From Deltaproteobacteria bacterium (GTDB lineage: Bacteria > Myxococcota > JADLHZ01), in the NCBI GenBank assembly GCA_020848545.1, contig JADLHZ010000085.1:1-64000 (forward strand): a DNA stretch of 64,000 bases, given 5' to 3'. Of the stretch, positions 39,107-48,303 are shown piece by piece; position 1 is the stretch's first letter; each line of letters opens with the position of its first letter. The notes under the pieces were generated by a model that was given only the letters and a program-made list of their open reading frames with translations, did not search any database and was not told the DNA's origin. The position numbers and the translations under genes were made by a program.

Positions 39107-39277
39107 CCGAGGCTCACTGCGATAGGCAGCTCAAGAACATCTCGAGCTGGCGCGTGATTAAACAGATCGTTGAGTTTTGATCAATATTTCATTCGAAACA
39201 TTGTCATCAATATTGTTTAGGTGGTTTCTTCGAACGCGGCTAACACGGTGACCCCTGAGCGTAACTCGAGGTGCCGG
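39107..39277. promoter_or_regulatory. AT-rich divergent control region, LysR/protease
   Basis: The stretch is clearly richer in A and T than its surroundings. ATCAATATT occurs twice in direct orientation (39180-39188 and 39206-39214). Between them CAATATTTCATTCGAAACATTG (39182-39203) is an imperfect dyad. This is a candidate LysR-type operator and divergent promoter region. Confidence 0.5.
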
Positions 39278-41611
39278 ATGCGTGGATCGCTTCTTTGTCT
39301 GCCGCTCTTCGCCCTGACCGTCTCTGCGACTGGCGTCGTCGCAAGCGCCGAAGCCGCAACGCCGTCCTACTATTACTCCCATGGCCGCCGCATCGACTTG
39401 CAACCCGCCACGCGCTTCTTGGCGGTAGAAGAACGCCTGAGCCTGCCGGCGCCGGACGCGCTGCGCATGCTCGAAGGTTTGCCGCTCTCGGCGCCGCGCG
39501 GTCTCGTGCGGCGCGTGGGCGATCGCGCGCTCTCGTTGGTGCAGCTCGACGCGTTGAGCCCGAGCGTCGATCTGCGATCGTTCATCGCAGCGCGTGGCGC
39601 GTATTTTCGTGCAGTGCCCACCTTTGCGGTCTTCGATCGCGACGGCGCCGAAGCGTCGGCGCTGATCCCGACGGAAGACGTGCTCCTACGCCCGAACGCC
39701 GGCGTGAACGAAAGTGAATGGCGCGCTTTGGTCTCGAGCGCCGGCCTCACCATCGCCGATCACTTGGGTGAGCACATCTGGCTCGCCCGCGCGGCCGATC
39801 ACGACGCGGCGATGAACGGCGCCAACGCGCTCTACGAGAGCGGCCGCTTCAAGTACGCGACGCCGAGCTTCCTCTACGAGCACAAGAAGCACTTCGCGCC
39901 GAACGACAAGAACTATCAGTACCAATGGCACTTCGATAACCTGCAGGCCGAAGCCGCGTGGAACATCACGAAGGGCAGCGACTCGATCACGATTGCGATC
40001 GTCGACTCCGGCGTGGACGACAAACATCCAGACCTCGCCGCGAAGCTGGTGAAGCCCTACGACGCCGCGCAGAACAAGCAAGGCACCGCGTTTCCGATCG
40101 ACGGCGAGCCGCACGGCACGTCGTGCGCCGGCGATGCTGCGGCGATCTCGAACAACACGATCGGCGTCGCGGGCGTATGCCACGGTTGCAAGGTGATGCC
40201 GATCCGCTTGCTGACCGCGAGCGGCTGGAGCGCGGCCGGCTCAGACGTGCGCGCGTTTCAGTGGGCGTGGCAAAACGGCGCCGACATCATCTCGAACAGC
40301 TGGGGCGCGTCACAGCCGGTCGCAGTCGACGATGCGCTCGCCGACGCCGTCGATGAGGCAGCGACGAAGGGCCGCGGCGGCAAAGGCTCGGTCGTGCTTT
40401 TCGCCTCGGGCAACGACTACCGCGAGAACTACAAAGAAGAGATGGCGTCGTTGCCGAGCGCGCTGTCGATCGGCGCGTCGGACGCGCAGGATCGCCGCTT
40501 CTCGTACTCGGACTACGGGCCGTATGTGACGGTGCTCGCGCCGTCGGCGAGCGTCACGACGGACATCTCGGGCGCGGACGGCTACTCGACGACGGACTAC
40601 ACCGGCAGCTTCGGCGGCACCTCGAGCGCGTGCCCGGTTGCAGCCGGCGTCGTCGGCCTCATGCTCTCGGCGAATCCCGCGCTCACGTCTCAGCAGATCC
40701 GCTGGATGGTCACGCAGGCCGTCGACAAAGTGCAGCCGACGATCGCGAAGTACAACGCGAGCGGCTTCTCCTATGAATACGCGTTCGGTCGCTTGAACGC
40801 ACTGAAGGCGGTGCAAATGGCGCAGAACGGCCAAGCGTGCGTCGCCGCCGCCGAGAATTGCACGAACGGAAAAGACGACGATTGCGACGGTCAAAGCGAC
40901 GCGGACGACATCGATTGTTATCCGAGCTGCACGAGCGATCAGGACTGCACCGGCGGGAAGATCTGCGACACGAGCGCGAAGAAGTGCAGGCCGCACCAAG
41001 CGACGGGCGTGAAAGTCGGCGCCACCTGCACGAGCGCCGAGACGTGCGGCGGCAGCGGCGACGCGATCTGCGGCACCGCAGCGCAAGGCTTCCCGAGCGG
41101 CTACTGCACGACGCGCTGCTCTGACACCTGCCCTGGTGCGTCCGCCTGCCACGGCTACGGCGTGCTCGGAAATTCGTACTGCTTCGCGAACTGCACGACG
41201 TCGACCGACTGCCGTTCGAGCTACGTCTGCTCGGCGATGGGCGACGCGAAGGCGACGACCGGCGGCTGCATCCCGGCGTGCAAGGGCGACGCGGACTGCG
41301 ACAAGGCCGGAAAGAAAGGTGCGAAGTGCGACACAGGCACGGGCTACTGCGCCGGCGACACAACGCCTGCCGAAGAGACGGAGCCGGTCACGCCGGACAA
41401 TGGCGACGCGGACACAGGGTGCGACGCAGGCGGTGATGACGATGCGGAGAAGCCGGCGAAAGAAGCACCGAAGCCGCCGCTCGTCATCGCGCCGAGCGGT
41501 GACACTGGCAACGTGCCGAATCCTCCACGCGGCGGTTGTAACGCCACGACGCCCGCCTCGCTCGCCTGGTTGGTGATGCTCGCGTTCGTTCTGCGCCGCC
41601 GCCGTCGCTGA
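39278..41611 (+). CDS. Exported subtilisin-family protease with MYXO-CTERM-like tail
   Basis: This 777-residue S8 protease has a signal peptide (LPLFALTVSATGVVASAEA), a propeptide-like region (about 25-200), and a catalytic domain with Asp243 (IAIVDSGVDDKHPDL), His279 (EPHGTSCAG) and Ser449 (GTSSACPVAAGV). A cysteine-rich region follows, including the metal-binding-like DDDCDGQSDADDIDC. The tail PRGGCNATTPASLAWLVMLA then RRRRR matches the MYXO-CTERM pattern: a Cys, a membrane helix and an arginine cluster. It should be processed to a surface or secreted enzyme. It is divergent from the LysR regulator. Confidence 0.93.
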   Translation: MRGSLLCLPLFALTVSATGVVASAEAATPSYYYSHGRRIDLQPATRFLAVEERLSLPAPDALRMLEGLPLSAPRGLVRRVGDRALSLVQLDALSPSVDLRSFIAARGAYFRAVPTFAVFDRDGAEASALIPTEDVLLRPNAGVNESEWRALVSSAGLTIADHLGEHIWLARAADHDAAMNGANALYESGRFKYATPSFLYEHKKHFAPNDKNYQYQWHFDNLQAEAAWNITKGSDSITIAIVDSGVDDKHPDLAAKLVKPYDAAQNKQGTAFPIDGEPHGTSCAGDAAAISNNTIGVAGVCHGCKVMPIRLLTASGWSAAGSDVRAFQWAWQNGADIISNSWGASQPVAVDDALADAVDEAATKGRGGKGSVVLFASGNDYRENYKEEMASLPSALSIGASDAQDRRFSYSDYGPYVTVLAPSASVTTDISGADGYSTTDYTGSFGGTSSACPVAAGVVGLMLSANPALTSQQIRWMVTQAVDKVQPTIAKYNASGFSYEYAFGRLNALKAVQMAQNGQACVAAAENCTNGKDDDCDGQSDADDIDCYPSCTSDQDCTGGKICDTSAKKCRPHQATGVKVGATCTSAETCGGSGDAICGTAAQGFPSGYCTTRCSDTCPGASACHGYGVLGNSYCFANCTTSTDCRSSYVCSAMGDAKATTGGCIPACKGDADCDKAGKKGAKCDTGTGYCAGDTTPAEETEPVTPDNGDADTGCDAGGDDDAEKPAKEAPKPPLVIAPSGDTGNVPNPPRGGCNATTPASLAWLVMLAFVLRRRRR

Positions 41612-41732
41612 GCGCTAGCAGGCGAGTGTGCGTGGCTGACGGCTGCGCGCGGCGTTCATCGCTCGCGATGCACCGGGGAGCAAGCAGCCGAAGTTCGCGC
41701 TCAGCCCCGAAATCGCGTTACACTGTGCAGCG

Positions 41733-43739
41733 ATGTCTCGTGCCTGTACGTGTGCGATCGCCGTGATCGCCGTGCTGCTGACGCGCCTCGCCCAGGCGGG
41801 CCCGGCGTCCCAGCCCGCAACCGACAATCGCGCGCGCGATCGTGAGCGGCAGGCGTTCAACGCGGCTGCGGCCGAGCTCGCACTGCCGCTCTTTTGGACC
41901 AGCGACGACAACGACAAGCTCGACCCCGACGAGCTCGCACACGTGCTCGGCGTCGACGCGACCGAGCGCACTGACTGGGTCACCGCTGACGGAGCGTATA
42001 CGGCGCTCGCCAAGCAGGCGTTCTCGCGGATCGCGCGCCACACGAAGGAGGGCCCCGATCTCGGCGCGACGCCCGAAGAGACCGCGCGCAGAAAGCTCGT
42101 GCTCGAAGAGCTGCGACAGGCGCAGCCCGCGCTCATCGCCACGGATCTACGCAACGCGAGCGCGGACGAGCGCGCGTTCGTCAAGCAGATGCTCGTCGTC
42201 GCACGCGAGGTCGACGCTTTGTACGGAAAGCAGATGGGCGCCACCGAGCTCGAGCCGCTGCTTCTGAAGGACGACACCCTGAGCCGCGCGCTCTTCCTGC
42301 GCAACCACGGGCCGTGGTGCGTGCAACCGGCCACCGAGAAGAACAAGGCGTGCAACGCGATCGCTTCGCTGCCAGCGCAAACCTCGGCGCTGTACCCGAC
42401 CGCGCTGCAGACCAAGAGCGGCTTTTGCGAAGGCCTGCTGAAGCATCAGTATGCGCGCGCGCTTTCACATCCCTTCTCGGTGGTGCGCGGCGAAGGCGAG
42501 ACGCTGAAGCCGGTGCCGTATCACATCGTCTTCGCGAACGAGATGGACGCCGTGTCGCTCGCGCTGAAGAAGGCCGCCGAGCTCATCAAAGACGAAGCAG
42601 AAGCGCCGCTGCGCGCGTATCTCTTGGCGGCGGCGCAGGCGTTTCGCGACAATCAATGGAGCGCCGCCGACGATCCTTGGGTGAAGACCGGCGGCGGCGC
42701 GTCGAAGTGGTACGTGCGCGTCGCGCCGGACGAAGCGTACGCCGATCCATGCTCGCGAAAGGCCGCGTTTCAGCTCAGCTTCGGGCGCATCAACGAGCGC
42801 CTCATCGAGTGGCAGAAGAAGCTCGAGCCGCTGCGCCAGACGATGGAAGAGGCGATGGCGAAGCTGGCCGGCCCGCCGTACAAAGCGCGGCAAGTCGTCT
42901 TCCGGCTGCCGGACTTCATCGAGCTCATCGCCAACGCCGGCGACGCGCGGCTGCCGTCCGGCGCGACCATGGGCCAGAGCCTGCCGATCTTCGGCAAGAT
43001 CGCGTCGGAAGGGCGCCGGCGCACGGTGGCGATGACGAATGTGTTCGCTGATCGCGACAGCGCGGCGATGCAGCGCGCGCAGGCCGAGAGCGTCTTGTGT
43101 GCGTCGGCGTTGAGCCCGGGATGGCTCGACGATCCGACGCCGAACCTGATGAACACGATCTTGCACGAAGCGTCCCACAACTTGGGGCCGACCGGCTTTT
43201 ACCAAGTGGACGGCAAAACCTCGCCGCAGATCTTCGGGCCGCAGCTTTCGTTGGTGTTGAGCGAGCTGCACGCGCAGACCGCCGCGCTCTACTTCGGCGA
43301 GTGGCTGCGCGGCGAAGGGCTCATCGCTACGAAGCTGCTAGAGCACGCGCAGCTGCGCGGCCTGCTCTTCGACTTCGACCACTTGGCGCGCGGCATGACC
43401 GGCGAGGACGGCAAGCCGAAGCCCTACAGTCAGCTCGCGGGCGTGCAAGTCGCTGCGTTTTTGAAGGACGGCGGCCTCGTGTGGCGCGCGGGAGAGAAAG
43501 CGGCCAACGGGCGCGACACGGGCTGCCTGGCGATCGACTCGACGAAGCTCGGCGCTTCAGTGACGGCGCTCGCGACCGCAGTGTCGGTGGTGAAGGCGCA
43601 GGGCGATCGCAAGCGCGCCGAAGCGATGATCGCGGACGCGATCTCGACGACCGCGCCGCACGCGCCGGTGTTCACGCAGATCACGCAGCGGTTTCGGCGG
43701 TTTCCGAAGCTGAGCTTCGTGTACTCGGTCCGCTTCTAG
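41733..43739 (+). CDS. Exported DPP III-like zinc metallopeptidase (putative)
   Basis: This 668-residue protein has a signal peptide (CAIAVIAVLLTRLAQAG). A gluzincin-like site appears as HEASH at 478-482 followed by the glutamate-bearing LSELHAQTAAL about 35 residues on, in the sequence LHEASHNLGPTGFYQV. The surroundings recall the M49 dipeptidyl-peptidase III family, although the M49 motif is normally HELLGH or HEXXGH. The rest is helical and acidic. It lies after the protease but has its own start. Assignment to M49 is by resemblance only. Confidence 0.62.
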   Translation: MSRACTCAIAVIAVLLTRLAQAGPASQPATDNRARDRERQAFNAAAAELALPLFWTSDDNDKLDPDELAHVLGVDATERTDWVTADGAYTALAKQAFSRIARHTKEGPDLGATPEETARRKLVLEELRQAQPALIATDLRNASADERAFVKQMLVVAREVDALYGKQMGATELEPLLLKDDTLSRALFLRNHGPWCVQPATEKNKACNAIASLPAQTSALYPTALQTKSGFCEGLLKHQYARALSHPFSVVRGEGETLKPVPYHIVFANEMDAVSLALKKAAELIKDEAEAPLRAYLLAAAQAFRDNQWSAADDPWVKTGGGASKWYVRVAPDEAYADPCSRKAAFQLSFGRINERLIEWQKKLEPLRQTMEEAMAKLAGPPYKARQVVFRLPDFIELIANAGDARLPSGATMGQSLPIFGKIASEGRRRTVAMTNVFADRDSAAMQRAQAESVLCASALSPGWLDDPTPNLMNTILHEASHNLGPTGFYQVDGKTSPQIFGPQLSLVLSELHAQTAALYFGEWLRGEGLIATKLLEHAQLRGLLFDFDHLARGMTGEDGKPKPYSQLAGVQVAAFLKDGGLVWRAGEKAANGRDTGCLAIDSTKLGASVTALATAVSVVKAQGDRKRAEAMIADAISTTAPHAPVFTQITQRFRRFPKLSFVYSVRF

Positions 43740-43752
43740 GACGCGACGGACT

Positions 43753-43790
43753 GCGACCGCTGGGAACCATTTGGATTTCCCGGCGGTCGC
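43753..43790. terminator. Strong stem-loop between convergent genes
   Basis: GCGACCGCTGGGAA (43753-43766) and TTCCCGGCGGTCGC (43777-43790) form a 14-bp stem with one G-U pair and a 10-base loop. It lies between the convergent DPP III-like and M48 genes. No long T-tract follows, so it may block transcription from both sides or act with Rho. Confidence 0.7.
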
Positions 43791-43800
43791 TCTTCGTGCA

Positions 43801-44541
43801 CTATGCTGTCTTGCCGAGCCGCCGACTGCGTCGCGGCGTCGGCGGTGGCTTCTTCGATTCGTCGACGATGTTCTTGATGTCGGTCGCGCGCTGGTAGCCC
43901 GGGAACAAGCTCTTCGCCGCGTCTTTGCGCGTGCGCTGCGCTTCGTAAGCTTCGATGATCATCGCGACGCGCACGTCCGCCGGATAGTACGTCTCCGGCT
44001 GCTTCTCGAAGTTGCCGGTGCGCTTCAGGAACGTACACAGCCGCTGCGGATCGAGCTCGAGCGCGGCGAGGGAGCGACCGGCGACGCGATCCGCCTTCGC
44101 TTCTTCGTCGCGAGCGAAGGCGAGGAGCTGCTCGCGCGACAGGCCGTGGCCTTGGCGCAGCTTCTTCCACGTCTTTGGCCGATGTCCTATCTCGTGCGCG
44201 AGGACGCCGGCGAGCAGCGCCTGATCGCTGAGCGAGATCAGCCGCTCGCCGATGTAGATCTTGCCGTGCGGATCGATGCACGCGTTCATGCCCTCGGCGA
44301 GCACGATCTCGTACTCTTCGTCCTTGTCGCCGACGAAGGAGGCGATGCGCATCTTCTGCCGGTTGAGCCAGCGGATCTGCTCGGCGAGCTGGGGAAAGTG
44401 CGCGGCGTCGAGCACCTTCGGACGGACGCTGCCAAAGAGCATCGTCTCGATCGCGGAGCCTTCTTGCGCGCGCGCCGTCTGCTTGGCGCTCGCCCGTTGG
44501 GGGACGCTGTGAAAGCTCGGGCCGCTCGTGCTGATGCGCAT
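43801..44541 (-). CDS. M48-family metallopeptidase
   Basis: This 246-residue protein has the zinc-site HEIGH at 116-120 and the third ligand in FARDEEAKADRVAG, both as in M48 peptidases. There is no signal peptide or clear membrane segment, so it may be cytoplasmic or peripheral. The C-terminal tail is very basic (KKPPPTPRRSRRLGKTA). It follows the Fe3+-type ABC operon by 51 bases on the same strand and could be read through from it. Confidence 0.85.
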   Translation of the reverse strand: MRISTSGPSFHSVPQRASAKQTARAQEGSAIETMLFGSVRPKVLDAAHFPQLAEQIRWLNRQKMRIASFVGDKDEEYEIVLAEGMNACIDPHGKIYIGERLISLSDQALLAGVLAHEIGHRPKTWKKLRQGHGLSREQLLAFARDEEAKADRVAGRSLAALELDPQRLCTFLKRTGNFEKQPETYYPADVRVAMIIEAYEAQRTRKDAAKSLFPGYQRATDIKNIVDESKKPPPTPRRSRRLGKTA

Positions 44542-44592
44542 CTATCGGTAAATGTCGCGTGATCTGGCGCTTTCGTCCATGGAATTCGTGGG

Positions 44593-45525
44593 TCAGAAGT
44601 CCCAGATCACGCTGCTCGACAGACGCACCCGGTCGCCGACCTTGGGCGCGGATTCGCAACGAACACGGGCTCTGCCGCCGCTTTCGAGCGCGACCGTGAC
44701 GTTCCAGAACGCCCCTGCATACGCAATGCCTTCTATGGTCGCCGGCCACGGACCGTTGGGATCCACGCGCAAGGCGTGGCGCGGCACGATCGCGTTGCCC
44801 ACCGCGACGCCTTCAGCGACGAACTCGGCGATGAAGCGATCGCGGGGACGATGGAAGAGCTCATCCGGCGCGCCGTGTTGCACGACGCGGCCGTCCTTCA
44901 ACACGACGAGCTCGGTAGCGAGGCCAAGCGCCTCTTCGCGATCGTGCGTGACGTGCACGAAGGTGAGGCCGCGCTCTTTGTTGATCGCCCTGAACTGATC
45001 GCAGAGATCGGCGCGCAGGTGCGGATCCAAGTTGGCCAGCGGTTCGTCGAGCAGCAACGCCTTCGGCTCCATGACCAGCGCGCGGGCGAGGGCGACGCGC
45101 TGCTGTTGGCCGCCCGATAGCGTCGCCGGCATGCGATCGCCGAACCCTTCGAGGCCGACGCGATCGAGCGCGCCGTCGGCCTTCGCGAGGGCGTTGCGAT
45201 CGCGCCTGAGCACGAGCGGGTACGCCACGTTGTCGCGCACGTTGCGATGCGGCCACACGGCGTAGCTCTGAAACACCATGCCGAGCTCGCGCGCTTCCGG
45301 CGGAACGTTCGTGCGATCGCCCGCGAGCACGCGCCCGGCGAGCGTGATGCTGCCGCCGTCGATCTCCGTGAGACCGGCGATCGCGCGGAGCAGCGTGCTC
45401 TTGCCGGAGCCGGACGGGCCGAGCAACGCCACGTACGCGCCGCTCGAAAACGCGAGCGTGATGTCCGAGAGCACGGTCTGTGCGCCGTAGCGTTTGCTCA
45501 GGCCGTCGATGCGCAGCTCAGCCAT
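44593..45525 (-). CDS. ABC transporter ATP-binding protein, Fe3+-type
   Basis: This 310-residue ATPase has Walker A GPSGSGKST, Q-loop VFQSYAVWPHRNVRDN, signature LSGGQQQRVALARAL and Walker B ALLLDEPLANLD. A C-terminal TOBE-like region follows, as in FbpC/PotA-type importers. The ATG at 45525 overlaps the permease stop by 8 bases. It powers import through the permease at 45518. The substrate is probably ferric iron or another oxyanion-bound metal, but this rests on the binding-protein class only. Confidence 0.93.
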   Translation of the reverse strand: MAELRIDGLSKRYGAQTVLSDITLAFSSGAYVALLGPSGSGKSTLLRAIAGLTEIDGGSITLAGRVLAGDRTNVPPEARELGMVFQSYAVWPHRNVRDNVAYPLVLRRDRNALAKADGALDRVGLEGFGDRMPATLSGGQQQRVALARALVMEPKALLLDEPLANLDPHLRADLCDQFRAINKERGLTFVHVTHDREEALGLATELVVLKDGRVVQHGAPDELFHRPRDRFIAEFVAEGVAVGNAIVPRHALRVDPNGPWPATIEGIAYAGAFWNVTVALESGGRARVRCESAPKVGDRVRLSSSVIWDF

Positions 45526-47107
45526 GGTCCACCATCGCACGGCGCCCGACCCATGTATGCAATCCCATACACATAGCACTCAGCAGCACCGCGAGCGCCG
45601 CCGCCTGCGCTGGGTCGGTGTAGGTCGCGAGCTCGAAGAGCGTGGTGCCGAGCGTCTGGGTCTCGGGGCCGAAGAGGAGCACGCTCATCGTCAGCTCGGG
45701 GAGCAGCGTCATCCACAGGAGCGCGTAGACCGAGACGAGCGCGGGCCGGCTGAGGGCGAGCGTCACGTGCAGCGCCGCCGTTCGCGGCGAAGCGCCGGAC
45801 AAGCGCGCCGCTTCGACGAGCGTGGGCGACACGCGCGCGAACGCCGCCCTCGCCGTCTCGATGCCGACGGCGAGGTACTTCGTCACGTAAGCGATCGCGA
45901 TGAGGACGAGCGTGTTCGAGAGAGCGAACGCAAGCGTCACGCGATCGAAGAGGACGACCCGCACGTTCGAAGCGGCGAAGAACACGAGCCCGAGGGCGAC
46001 GAGCGTCCCAGGCAATGCGTAGAGCACGGTGAGCGACTGGCGCGCGGCCACGGCGGCACGCCCTTCACGCGCCAGCGCCCAGGTGGCGGCGACGAGCACG
46101 ATCGCGGCAGCAGAGATCGTCGCGAGGGCGATCGATCGCAGAAAAGGCGCCGCCGTCGCCGCCAGCGCGGTGAACGCCGCCAGCGAGCGCGCAGAGCTGA
46201 GCGGCCGCGACGGATCGGCAGCGGTGGCGCGCGCGACGAGCGCGACGAGCGGCACGAGCACGCTGAGGACACCGAAGATCCACGCGATCACGACAGCCGC
46301 GCGCGTCGCGGGCGTGAGCGGCATCCGTACGGCGATCCCAGGGCGCCCACTGTCGCCGCTCGTCTTGCCGCGCAACCGCGCCGCCAGGAAGAACGTGCCG
46401 AGCGAGAAGAGCACGAGCGGCACCGCCAGCAACGTGGCGCGCGCCGTCGCCGCTTCGCCGGAGAGGCTCACGATCTGCACCATGTCGGTCGTCAGCGTGG
46501 CGAACGGCTTCTCGGCGAGCGAGCCGAGGAAGTACGGCACGCCGAAGGTCGCCGCGGTCATAGACGCGATCACGGTGACGCCGGCGAGCCACTCGCCGCG
46601 GATCAACGGCCACGTGGCCTGCACGAACGCGCGCAAGGGCCCGGCGCCGCTGACCCGCGCGGCTTCTTCGAGCGCGACGTCGCATCGTTCGATGGCGCGG
46701 CAGAGCGGCTCGAGCAGCCATGGCAGATACGCGCCGGCGGTGACGAGCACGATGCCGACGGGGCCGGTGATCGCGAAGGGCAGCGCGCCGGCGAAGAGGC
46801 CTCCTTTGTCCGACCAGGCGTCGAGCTGGCCCATCGCGAGCAGCACCGCCGGGAGCGCCGCCGGAAAGGTGAGCAACGCTTGCAGCGCGCCGCGACCGGC
46901 GAAGCGCGCGCGGGTCAGCACGAACGCGAAGATCGGCGCGAGCACGCCGGTGATCGCGGCGACCGAGAGCGCGTAGATCAGAGTGTTGCGCGTGCCGATC
47001 CACAGCGCGGCGTAGTCCATGAGCCCGAACGCGCGCGCGTCGAAGCCGACGATCGCGAGCCAGAGGAGCGGCGCTGTCAGCGTGGCGGCGAGCGCGAGGC
47101 GGATCAT
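45518..47107 (-). CDS. ABC transporter permease, Fe3+-type (fused dimer)
   Basis: This 529-residue protein carries two permease halves of about six membrane segments each, as in FbpB. Coupling loops can be seen around residue 155 (LEEAARVSGAGPLRAFVQAT) and near the C-terminus (LVEAARLSGASPRTAALHVT). It should sit in the inner membrane and pair with the ATPase. The chosen ATG at 47107 overlaps the binding-protein stop (ATGA). An earlier in-frame ATG would add seven residues. Confidence 0.92.
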   Translation of the reverse strand: MIRLALAATLTAPLLWLAIVGFDARAFGLMDYAALWIGTRNTLIYALSVAAITGVLAPIFAFVLTRARFAGRGALQALLTFPAALPAVLLAMGQLDAWSDKGGLFAGALPFAITGPVGIVLVTAGAYLPWLLEPLCRAIERCDVALEEAARVSGAGPLRAFVQATWPLIRGEWLAGVTVIASMTAATFGVPYFLGSLAEKPFATLTTDMVQIVSLSGEAATARATLLAVPLVLFSLGTFFLAARLRGKTSGDSGRPGIAVRMPLTPATRAAVVIAWIFGVLSVLVPLVALVARATAADPSRPLSSARSLAAFTALAATAAPFLRSIALATISAAAIVLVAATWALAREGRAAVAARQSLTVLYALPGTLVALGLVFFAASNVRVVLFDRVTLAFALSNTLVLIAIAYVTKYLAVGIETARAAFARVSPTLVEAARLSGASPRTAALHVTLALSRPALVSVYALLWMTLLPELTMSVLLFGPETQTLGTTLFELATYTDPAQAAALAVLLSAMCMGLHTWVGRRAMVDHG

Positions 47108-48102
47108 TCGCGAAACGCCTTTGCCCACTCGGCGCGCACCGCGTCGGCGTGATCGGCGAGCGCGGGCCAGTCGATCGGGGCGGATTCGAGCGCCGCGAGC
47201 GGCGGTGCTCCGTCGGGCGCTGGCAGCTCTGCGAAGGGCGAGTGCAGGTGGTTGGCGATGAAGATGCGCTGCGCCGCTTCGCTCAACAGGAAATCGTAGA
47301 CGCGCTTCGCGGCGGCGCTTTGCTTCGTCCCCTTGACGATGGCCAGGTGCCCCGGCACGACGACGGCGCCGTCACTCGGCACGACGAAGTGCAAGCGCGC
47401 GTTCTTCGCCATCAGCGCGTTCTCGACGAGCGCGACGCCGGCGCTCGCTTCGCCGCGCAGGATGCGATCGACGACCGCGGTGCCGCCGCCCGAGCTCGTC
47501 GCGCGGTTCTTGCGCAACGCTTGGGCGATCGTGTTCGGCGCGCGCTGGTCGAGCACGAGCAGCGTCGAGAACATCGTCCCCGAGCCGAGCGGGTCCGGGA
47601 GCGTCACTTTGCCTGTGAGGCGAGGCTCCAAGAGATCGGCGAACGCTCGCGGCGGCGGTGCAGGATCCAAATAGACGAGGCCCATGGCGCTCAGCCGGCA
47701 TGCGACAAAGGCGCCATCGGCGTCGACGTAGCGACGGTCGAGCTTCAGCGATCGGAGCGATGCGTAGGGCACCAGGGCGCCCGCGCGCTTGAGGCGTACA
47801 TAATAGACGGGGTCGGAAGACATCAGCAGGTCCGCACCCGGGTTGCCGGCGAGGATTTCGGCGTCGAGGCGCGCCGCGAGCTTTTCGCTGCCCGCTTGAA
47901 ACCAGCGGATACGGGTGTCTGACACCGCCGTCTTCGCCAGCGCATCCAGCGCAGCCACGACAGGCGGATACGCGCTCGTGTAGACCATGACGTCGCCGCT
48001 GGACTCGCCGCCGGCGTCGCCCGCGCTCGTCGCCGCGCCCCACTCGACCCGGCACGCCGCGAGCGCCACGAGCCAAACGAGGTGTATCGAGCGCTGCCGC
48101 AC
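47104..48102 (-). CDS. ABC transporter solute-binding lipoprotein, Fe3+-type
   Basis: This 332-residue protein starts at GTG (48102) and has a lipobox at VALAACRVEW. The mature part follows the FbpA/class-F binding-protein fold: GDVMVYTSAYPPVVAALDAL, RIRWFQAGSEKLAARLDAEI, ADLLMSSDPVYYVRLKRAGA. Upstream in-frame sequence is made of GGGACC repeats, not protein. It delivers substrate to the permease and ATPase in the order binding protein, permease, ATPase. No Fur box is obvious. Confidence 0.9.
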   Translation of the reverse strand: MRQRSIHLVWLVALAACRVEWGAATSAGDAGGESSGDVMVYTSAYPPVVAALDALAKTAVSDTRIRWFQAGSEKLAARLDAEILAGNPGADLLMSSDPVYYVRLKRAGALVPYASLRSLKLDRRYVDADGAFVACRLSAMGLVYLDPAPPPRAFADLLEPRLTGKVTLPDPLGSGTMFSTLLVLDQRAPNTIAQALRKNRATSSGGGTAVVDRILRGEASAGVALVENALMAKNARLHFVVPSDGAVVVPGHLAIVKGTKQSAAAKRVYDFLLSEAAQRIFIANHLHSPFAELPAPDGAPPLAALESAPIDWPALADHADAVRAEWAKAFRE

Positions 48103-48303
48103 GGCGGTGACTCTCGCCGCTCCGCCGTCCCCGGTCCAGAGCCGAAAAACGCTCCCCGGTCCCGCTCCCCGGTCCCTTTTTCGATTTCGCTCCCCGGTCC
48201 CTTTTCGATTTCGCTCCCCGGTCCCTTTTCGACGCGGTGCGTCTGACACGCTGTGCTGCGGCCTGCTGTTTACGCCGGGGGGCCGGGCGGGTATGCCCGT
48301 GGG
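48103..48303. promoter_or_regulatory. Divergent intergenic region holding tandem GGTCCC repeats
   Basis: The 201-base gap separates the ABC operon from the CNNM/CBS gene. It contains the tandem GCTCCCCGGTCCC repeat (48151-48225) and presumably both promoters. No other gene is visible. Confidence 0.6.
48151..48225. repeat. Four copies of GCTCCCCGGTCCC, partly tandem
   Basis: Copies lie at 48151-48163, 48164-48176, 48189-48201 and 48213-48225. The last three have TTTT(T)CGATTTC spacers with periods of 24-25 bp. A partial copy, GTCCCCGGTCC, lies at 48127-48137. The GGTCCC core is shared with the repeats at 30260-30335 and 54283-54434. Confidence 0.85.

Noticed and set aside
45494-47152. Plus-strand open frame rich in Arg/Glu/Gly
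   Set aside because: It is antisense to the ABC permease, whose membrane segments and coupling loops are convincing.
48151-48225. CRISPR array
   Set aside because: Repeat units are only 13 bp with 0-12 bp near-identical spacers and no cas genes are near.
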